Source: Blattamonas nauphoetae
Taxonomy: Eukaryota > Preaxostyla > Oxymonadida
Assembly: GCA_033064195.1 (NCBI GenBank)
Contig: JARBJD010000110.1
Location: 1-64,000, forward strand
Reading direction: 5' to 3'
DNA length: 64,000 nt
Of this stretch, positions 57,464-64,000 are shown in pieces. Positions within the stretch are counted from its first letter, which is position 1. Each line of letters starts with the position of its first letter. The notes beneath the pieces were generated by a model, which searched no databases, was not told the origin of the DNA, and saw nothing but the letters and a program-made list of their open reading frames with translations. The position numbers and the translations under genes are program-made.

Positions 57464-57737
57464 TTTTGCCAAAGGATTTACACATTTTCTTCATTTTTAT
57501 GCGTTCTTCGCTCCGAAGAGCGGATGTTTGATCTCCATCTTCATTTCACATGAAGTGAGTGATAAAAAAGCAATGCTGGATGTCCTTCTCCAACAAATTG
57601 TGGAATTTGTCTTTGATTACTAGTTTGAAATGACAGGTAGAGTGGTAGTGAGTTGATATTGACAGCTGGACTCATTCAGTTGGTTCGTATCCTCCTTTGG
57701 ATTTGCAGCAAGGACTGAACATGCATTTCACGCCATC
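57464..57737. other. Convergent intergenic region
   Basis: Lies between the coiled-coil gene (+) and the stop of the Atg27-like gene (-). No supported feature. Confidence 0.4.
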
Positions 57738-58687
57738 CTACAAGATATCATTGTTGAATGGAGATGGGAATGGAACAATGAGACAAACGATGAATAACTT
57801 TGGAAGAGCGATCCAGAAGTTAACGAAAGGAATAATCTCTTTGCCGCTCTTCTTCATTCCAAATTTCTGGAAAAATATCATGGGAGAGTTTCAAAAGATG
57901 AGAAAGGAGGTGAAGAGAGAGATAACAAAAGTGCTGTTTGGAGAAATTTCTTGGAAAAGAATAAATAAAGAATTTGAAATTGTTCACAACATACACAGAC
58001 AGGAATACCAATTGCAAAGTAGAGGACCGCAGCGACGAGAAGAATGATGAAAAAAGCAATTCCGAAGCCATCTCCTCCACCTTTTGCACATCCACCAGGA
58101 TGTTCGATGGATGCTAGATAGTTGTAGGTTGCACTAGCAAAGGGGGGTAGGGAGAAGGCAGTGAAGATTGTCGAATCATCAGATTGAGAGTGGACGATGA
58201 TGTTTTCAAAATAAGATTGCAAACTCTGGGGCAACTACCCATTCCGTTTCTTTTTTGCCGCACATGACTTTGAAGTCCCAGTTTTGTCCTTGACCATTCG
58301 AGACTGACGAAATCAGAGGAAGAGGAACAAACAGCGAAGTTGAATTCCTTTGTCTGTTTTTTGGAGAGGAACAAATTCATATGTAGTGTTAACTGCATTT
58401 ACCCAACACATTTCTTGGCCATCGGGGATGGAGACTGACATGACGGCGGCTGGAGGGGATGTGCATTCAGCACGAGAAGAGATGTTCACGGTATGAATGA
58501 AGTTGAACAGAACAGTCTCTCCAGAGATCTTTGCAGTGTATGGGGCGCCACTAGGAAGGAAAGAGAGCGGGAGGTGAGAAAGATGATTAAATGAAAAAGT
58601 CGACTCTTGATGAATTAGTGGCTCAACTTTGTAGTTCTTCCCCTTATAGACGAGAGAAAAAATAGATGGAAGAAGAAAGAGAAGCAT
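57738..58687 (-). CDS. Atg27/MRH-domain-like type I membrane protein
   Basis: Proposed exons 58687..58605, 58550..58333, 58303..58239, 58225..57995, 57866..57738; 241 residues. Starts with a signal peptide (M-L-L-F-L-L-P-S-I-F-S-L). The lumenal part has the Cys pattern of mannose-6-phosphate-receptor-homology domains (R-A-E-C, M-C-W, V-M-C-G, G-G-C). One membrane segment follows (G-I-A-F-F-I-I-L-L-V-A-A-V-L-Y-F-A-I-G). The cytosolic tail has G-K-E-I-I-P-F-V-N-F-W, matching the E-L-I-P-N-x-D-F-W motif of Atg27 and cation-dependent receptors. Such proteins cycle between Golgi, endosomes and autophagic membranes. The 128-nt last intron is clear. Between the third and fourth exons only a 13-nt GT-AG gap (58238..58226) keeps both reading frames; a 43-nt intron ending at the same AG (58268..58226) is the alternative and would remove V-M-C-G. 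Confidence 0.65.
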
Positions 58688-58879
58688 TTCAGAAAGTATT
58701 GCTCCTTCGAGATGCAAAATGATCCCCTTAATCTGAAATATTTCACAGTTTTATTGAGCATAATTGTTCATTTCACCATTGTCATTTTTCATACACCAAA
58801 AAATGGCCAATATACAATCATCGTTTTCGTGTTGATTGTGTCAAATTTTTGATAGGGTCAGATCAGTTCTTCTCTTGAA

Positions 58880-61131
58880 ATGAGTGATTACAATCCCAAG
58901 AGACTTATTGACGGTTATTCTTTCTCTCTTGTTTAAGTGTTTGTGCCGTTCAGATGATGAATATCTCCGCCCACACGAGGCAGCGATTCGCCGCCGATTC
59001 GACAACTTCCAGAAACTTAAACAAACTGTCACACAAAGTGAAGGAGGAATCGATCAATTCTCAAAGAGTTATGAACGATATGGTGTCCACGCCACAGACA
59101 AAGGAGTTGAATACCGTGAATGGGCTCCTGGTCTATTTTTATTTTATTCTGTGATCGTCCTTGTCTCTAGGTGCACAAGAAGTCTCGTTGTGGGGAGAAT
59201 TTTGCAATTGGGATCCAGCCAAGAGAGTGCCATGCCAAAAAGATCAATTTGGTTTGTTGCCTTCACTATTTTAACTTTCTCAAGGAAACTGGACATGCTT
59301 CATCCCAAACAATGCCGATGGTACCTGCCCAATTCCGCATCATTCGCGCATAAAAGCTCATGTTAAACTCGCAACCGGGAAGGAAGAAGATCGAGTCCCA
59401 CTCTGGATCAATTGCACTTCACAGGATGGAACTAATCCGTTGGATGGTCGATTTTGGTTTGGAAATTGATTATCTGATTTTATTATCATTCTTTCTCTTC
59501 AGGAATCCTCCAGAGAAGTTCGTCTTCACGAATCCTCGTCCCAAACGCCCAGAGACACTCCTCATCTACGAATGCCACGTTGGAATGTCGTCAGAGGAAG
59601 AAAAGGTTAACAGCTATCGCGAATTTGCTGATCAACGACTTCAATACATCAAAGACAATGGGTATACAGCAATCGAGCTCATGGCTGTGATGGAACATGC
59701 GTACTACGCTTCATTTGGATATCACGTCACAAACTTTTTCTCCATCGCTTCACGCTCAGGAACTCCAAGCGATCTCCAATACTTGGTCGATAAAGCTCAT
59801 GGACTTGGCCTGTTTGTCATCATGGACATCGTTCATTCTCATGCTTCAAAGAACGTCTTGGATGGGATGAACATGTGGGATGGAACCTCTCACCACTATT
59901 TCCACGATCTTCCCAAGGGGTATCATACACTCTGGGACTCTCGCCTCTTCAATTATGGCCAGTACGAGACGGTTCGCTTCCTCCTCTCGAACCTCCGTTT
60001 CTACAACGATTTCTACCAAATTGATGGGTTCAGATTTGATGGGGTGTCGTCTATGCTTTATACTCATCATGGCCTGAGCGTTGGCTTCAGCGGATCCTAC
60101 AACGAATACTTTGGGGGTGATGTGGATGAAGAGTGCGTGGCATATCTAACCCTCGCCAATGACCTTATCCACACCATCAACCCTGAGGCAATCACTATTG
60201 CAGAAGGTTTAACTTCGTTTTTTCGTCAATCTTTCCAAAGATGTTTCTGGAATGCCCGGAATGTGTCGATCTGCGAAAGACGGTGGCCTGGGATTCGACT
60301 ATCGACTGGCTATGGCCATTCCTGACAAGTGGATCAAGCTTCTCAAGGAACAATCGGACGACCAGTGGGACATGGCCAACATTGCCCACACCCTCACCAA
60401 CAGGCGGTATGTCCTTCTTTCTTCGCATCGTTCTCAGCTATAAAGAGCCATGTGTTGCGTACTGTGAGTCTCACGATCAAGCACTCGTGGGCGACAAGAC
60501 AATCGCGTTCTGGCTGATGGACAAAGAGATGTACGACTGGATGACAGTGGTCAAGCCAGAGACCCCCATCATCGACCGCGGGATTGCCCTCCACAAGATG
60601 ATCCGTCTCCTCACGATGGGTCTCGGGGGCGAGGCATACTTGACCTTTATGGGCAACGAGTTTGGCCATCCCGAATGGATCGACTTCCCCCGCGAAGGGA
60701 ATGGGAACTCGTACAAATACTGTCGCCGCCAGTGGCACTTGGCCGAAGACAAACTGCTCCGCTATCGATTCTTGCTCGCGTTCGAGCGGGCAATGAACGA
60801 GCTCGCAGTGAAGTACAACGTGATGAGCGAGGGATACGGGTGGGTGTCGAGGAAAGACAACGGAGACAAGGTCATCTCGTTCGAGAGAGCCAACCTGCTC
60901 TTCGTGTTCAACTTCCATCCAACCAAGTCCTTCCCAGACTACAGACTCGGCGTGAAGAACCCAGGAAAATATACCCCCGTTCTCTGCTCAGACGATGAGC
61001 AGTTTGGTGGGCATTGCCGTGTCGCTGCTCACGTCGACCACATCTCCGAGCCATTCGCAGCTGACTCTCACTACCACTCAATTATGGTTTATCTCCCATC
61101 ACGTGTTTGCACTGTCTACAAGAGAGAATAA
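58880..61131 (+). CDS. GBE1: 1,4-alpha-glucan (glycogen) branching enzyme
   Basis: Exons 58880..58913, 58954..59130, 59171..59251, 59285..59456, 59503..60206, 60241..60406, 60438..61131; introns 31-46 nt; 675 residues, the usual size for eukaryotic GBE1. N-terminal carbohydrate-binding module 48 (Y-R-E-W-A-P-G-A-Q-E-V, G-E-F-C-N-W) precedes a GH13 barrel. Catalytic residues: nucleophile Asp334 in D-G-F-R-F-D-G-V, acid/base Glu389 in T-I-A-E-D-V-S-G-M-P-G (motif completed across intron five), Asp458 in S-H-D-Q-A. It cuts an alpha-1,4 glucan and rejoins the piece by an alpha-1,6 bond, in the cytosol, during glycogen synthesis. All motifs are intact, so it should be active. It is closest to the eukaryotic (GBE1/plant SBE) branch rather than bacterial GlgB. 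Confidence 0.95.
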
Positions 61132-61328
61132 AAAGGAATACCCGCATCGGGTTCACACTCATTACTCTTGTTTTCATCAGAATTCCAATATTCTGTTATT
61201 CTGTTTGGTTGTTATGTCAAAGTTATTCAGTTATCTGAGATAGACGTGATCAACCCCCAGTCAATTTCTGGCCGTTCGATTTTATCTCTTACCTGTTCTC
61301 ATCATCATAAACTGATTCTATCGGACAG

Positions 61329-61988
61329 ATGAATCTTACTGGCTCCACTTTTGAAGGAGAACCACATCGTGGCGTTGTCAAGATGGAGGGACAAGGGAAA
61401 TTTACATTCCCGAATGGAGATGTCTATGACGGGAACTTTGAGGATGGAATGCATGTTTTTTTCTTATCTAAATTCTCATTTTTTTACATTTTTTTCTCTT
61501 TGTATCTCCCCAGGTTCCATGGAAACGGTACACTTTATATCAGTGAAAAAGGAAAGTTTGTAGGACGATGGGATCGAGGACGAGTAATCGATGTTTGTTT
61601 TTTCCATTATCCTCACTTTTTTTAAACATTTTCACAAAATTATTGCATTTTTAAGGGAGAATACTTCTTTGCCGATGGGCTCAAGGCTGAGATGGATGAT
61701 TGGGATTATTGTTCACAAAAGGATCGCCGTTTCTATTCTGAAAGACAAAATGGCCTTCAGCCAGCTGGTATTCGTCATTTTATCTATATTTACCTCACCA
61801 ATCCAGGTCAAAGTCTTCACACGAACACTGGCGTGATTCCATCAATCCCTCAAGGGTGCTATGACACAGGTGCAAGTTATTATGATCCTTCTACGGGAAA
61901 TCTTCATAATTATTCTGGTGTTTTCCTCCGAAAGGCATCACAGGACGAAGCGGATTGGATTGTTCTTCATTGTCGCGTTCAACGTTGA
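61329..61988 (+). CDS. MORN5: MORN repeat-containing protein 5 homologue
   Basis: Exons 61329..61450, 61514..61592, 61656..61767, 61807..61988; introns 63, 63 and 39 nt; 164 residues, close to animal MORN5 (about 161). It starts M-N-L-T-G-S-x-F-x-G-E and holds three MORN-like units (G-D-V-Y-D-G-N-F-E-D-G-M, F-H-G-N-G-T-L-Y, G-K-F-V-G-R-W). These are followed by the MORN5-specific part: F-A-D-G-L, W-D-Y-C, D-R-R-F-Y-S-E, N-G-L-Q-P-A-G, I-P-x-G-C-Y-D-x-G and a final D-W-I. The first intron must begin GC (61451) and end AG to give D-G-M-F-H-G. MORN5 is a flagellum/sperm-associated protein elsewhere. This supports a flagellated organism. Confidence 0.9.
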
Positions 61989-62203
61989 ACACAAGAACCA
62001 TTTCAATTTTCTTGATTTTATGATTGATTTACGCTGACCTTGTTCATGAACGACGAAGATACTCTCCCAAAATTGTCTTTCCTGATGATTTCGTGAAGGC
62101 CCTTTTTGATGAGAAAAACTAACATAAAAGAACTCGGTGAGACTAAAGACGAAATAAACAGTGCACCCGAAAACAAAATTGAAGTTTACAATGAAGAAAA
62201 TCA

Positions 62204-62908
62204 TCACTCTTGCTCAGTTGACATTTTCTTACGAGAAGCTCCAGAGAACTGTTCAGAAGAAAAGTTCGTAAACAAGGAAAAATTGGTATACCAGTGAATG
62301 TAACTTTCTTGAAAAACGCTGTGATAATGAAGGCATCGTAGTTGTTTCGCTGAGGGCAAGCTCTGATCCGCTATTGACAACTGAAAAAAAAGAATGTGAA
62401 ATCATGAAAAAAGACGATACATCGTTCTTGAATTTTCTTCGACGCTTGATAAATTTCTGATTGAAGTTGGGCAAAGAAGGCTACAGCAAAAAGAAGAGAA
62501 TGGACGTATGAAGAAGGAAGAAAGAGTTCAGACATGATTGTTCTGGTTGATCCTCGTTTTGGTATGCCATCCGAACAGGACGAAGTGGGATTGGTTCAAA
62601 GAGTTTTATAGGTTCAGGTTTTTCGTCATCATCATCTTTGGAACACGAAATGAGTGGTGGCGTTGCAGAGAGTTTGAGTGCAGTCTCCATAGCATCGTCA
62701 TCGACAAATGTAATGATAGCAATCTGAAGTCCAGATTTATTTGGATCTGGTTGCAATTTTATTGAAGAAATGCGTCCGCATTGACTGAAATAACCCTGGA
62801 ATGATCGGAGTTGCGAAAGATATCAAGAGGAAAATAGAAATATACAGCAACGACATCAAGTGTATGGTCCTCAGGAATTTCACTGACTTGAACAGTCGTT
62901 TCGGTCAT
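62204..62908 (-). CDS. Single-RRM RNA-binding protein
   Basis: Exons 62908..62846, 62795..62534, 62480..62421, 62380..62292, 62248..62204; introns 50, 53, 40 and 43 nt; 172 residues. Residues about 5-75 form an RNA-recognition motif: V-Q-V-S-E-I-P (RNP2 position), Y-F-S-Q-C-G-R-I-S-S-I-K-L, then Q-I-A-I-I-T-F-V-D (RNP1 position, in a degenerate form), and A-M-E-T-A-L. The weak RNP1 lacks the usual aromatics, as in the plant BPA1/VIP1-type RRMs, so RNA or protein may be the ligand. The C-terminal 80 residues are polar and helical with no known domain. The last three small exons rest on splice ends and frame alone and are less sure than the first two. Confidence 0.65.
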
Positions 62909-63196
62909 GTGAAGTGAATGTGATGAGATTGATGAATTGGGATCTATTAGCCCATTGTTTACTAATTTGACTTTTCCCGAGATTCTGATTTCTATTACCT
63001 TTCGATTCACGTACAATTTGACCTGATAGTTTCTTCACAAATTATTGTACAAATTGTTAACAAAAACAGCTTCTGGAATCGGAAAAACACAATTCGAGAA
63101 AAATCAAGATGGGAAGACCCTCCAAATGATGGAATCGGTATTTTGAGAGAAATATCTTGTGAAACGATATAGGGGAATATGTAGGATGACTCATAG

Positions 63197-63388
63197 TCAG
63201 AAAGAAATGCAATGGGCTCTGTTGGATGAACTCGATGATTCCTCGTCCAAACACTGCAGATTCGCATCCATCCTCTTCATCTTCTCTCTTTCTTTCTGAA
63301 TCAATTCACAGTATTCGATCAACTCCGAACCATGTCTGTCTTTTATCACTTTCTGGTAACTTTCAACTTTATCTCTGAAAGCGAACAT
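63197..63388 (-). CDS. Small hypothetical protein
   Basis: 63 codons from the ATG at 63388 (the frame is open a little further upstream without ATG). Product is charged and helical, with E-L-I-Q-K-E-R-E-K-M-K-R and a Ser run near the end; no domain. It may be one exon of a larger gene: a continuing frame lies at 63180-63010, and a splice from near 63223 would join them, but the donor is weak. It is divergent from the gene starting at 63449. Confidence 0.3.
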   Translation of the reverse strand: MFAFRDKVESYQKVIKDRHGSELIEYCELIQKEREKMKRMDANLQCLDEESSSSSNRAHCISF

Positions 63389-63448
63389 CAACGGCTTACG
63401 ATTCGAAAATCCTATTGTATATTTCACTTTTTCTGATCATTTTTCCTC

Positions 63449-64000
63449 ATGTTTTTTTCTGATAGTCCCAATAAACCCTTCCTAACCCAACTAACTCAGA
63501 AGGATGTGGTTTACCTCATATCAGCACTCATCTCCTCTTCAACGCATCATGACAAGCTAATTGACATTGATACTGTGTGATTTTCCCGTGTTGTTAATCA
63601 TTTATTGCTAGTTCGTGCGAGTTACAACTTCTCTCCTAAGTGACCCTGAATCTCGCATTCGGGCCATCTATCAATCCATGGATTTGTTCGGAATCGGTCT
63701 TGTGCGGTCAGATGAACTCCTTAATCATATATTATTTACGATTCAAACAATGTCTATGCATGAAACACAAGTTGTCATCTTTTCTCCTATTCACAATCAT
63801 TTTGTTCCCAGCAATACTTTCTTCAAGCCGGGGAGTTTGTTGAGTCATTGTCTTGTGACTCCAATATTGGCTTTTTCTTCATTTCCGTCACACGCTCATC
63901 GCAGACCGACCGAATCCTTGCTTGCAACAGAAAAAACGAATTGAAGGTCATCACAGCAGATTCGTGGGAGTTGACTGTGACGCTGCTCCTTCCCAATCGA
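63449..64000 (+). CDS. Possible EF-hand-like protein, 3' partial
   Basis: Exons 63449..63574, 63612..63770, 63812..64000 (continues beyond the window); introns 37 and 41 nt. 158 residues are visible. The segment L-T-Q-K-D-V-V-Y-L-I-S-A-L-I, then D-K-L-I-D-I-D-T-F-V, then I-R-A-I-Y-Q-S-M-D-L-F-G-I-G-L-V-R-S-D-E-L-L-N-H-I-L has the helix-loop-helix spacing of paired EF-hands. The calcium loops are degenerate (D-L-F-G-I-G-L-V with few acidic ligands), so calcium binding is doubtful. The frame is open to the last base. Full identity needs the rest of the gene. Confidence 0.5.

Overview
The window is nuclear DNA of a unicellular eukaryote. Nearly every recognisable gene is cut by very short GT-AG introns (most 29-54 nt). 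The genes are eukaryotic in kind (EARP/GARP-type tether subunit, RNF10-like RING protein, WNK-, CaMKK- and CK1-family kinases, ABCC transporter, Pumilio, DMAP1/Swc4, kelch protein, glycogen branching enzyme, MORN5, RRM protein) and they are packed tightly on both strands. Standard stop codons are used. Two genes look bacterial in architecture: a secreted Amidase_3 plus SPOR protein and an intronless short-chain dehydrogenase. MORN5 and an ASH/MSP-domain protein suggest a flagellate. An anaerobic excavate such as an oxymonad would fit, but that is inference, not something the sequence proves.

Layout. 1-4328: 3' part of a Vps50/syndetin-like gene (+). 4430-6893: RNF10-like RING E3 (-). About 7.0-19.6 kb is a transposon graveyard: a frameshifted mariner/Tc1 transposase, several non-autonomous inverted-repeat elements (one family in four copies), a Merlin transposase relic, a second mariner-type N-terminal fragment, a PIF/Harbinger-like transposase with one internal stop, and a decayed reverse transcriptase. 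20.0-21.5 kb: VWA protein (+). 22.2 kb: tRNA-Glu(TTC) (-). 22.4-29.8 kb: two kinase-family genes (-), one a WNK-like pseudokinase and one a large CaMKK-like kinase. 30.1-33.8 kb: coiled-coil gene (+), followed 10 bp later by the SDR (+). 34.9-38.3 kb: CK1 (-). 38.5-39.3 kb: degenerate amidase (-), divergent from ABCC (39.3-43.6 kb, +) across 33 bp. 44.4-48.6 kb: Pumilio (-). 49.0-50.9 kb: DMAP1/Swc4 (-), divergent from kelch-BTB (50.9-53.2 kb, +) across 32 bp. 53.6-56.0 kb: ASH-domain Ser-rich protein (-). 56.2-57.5 kb: coiled-coil protein (+). 57.7-58.7 kb: Atg27/MRH-like membrane protein (-). 58.9-61.1 kb: glycogen branching enzyme (+). 61.3-62.0 kb: MORN5 (+). 62.2-62.9 kb: RRM protein (-). 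63.4 kb to the end: 5' part of a possible EF-hand-like gene (+).

The gene set does not form one pathway. Endosomal traffic (Vps50, Atg27-like), signalling (three kinase-family genes), chromatin and RNA control (Swc4, Pumilio, RRM) and glycogen synthesis are interspersed, as in a compact protist chromosome. Exon models below come from conserved splice ends plus reading frame; spliced lengths were checked to be multiples of three.
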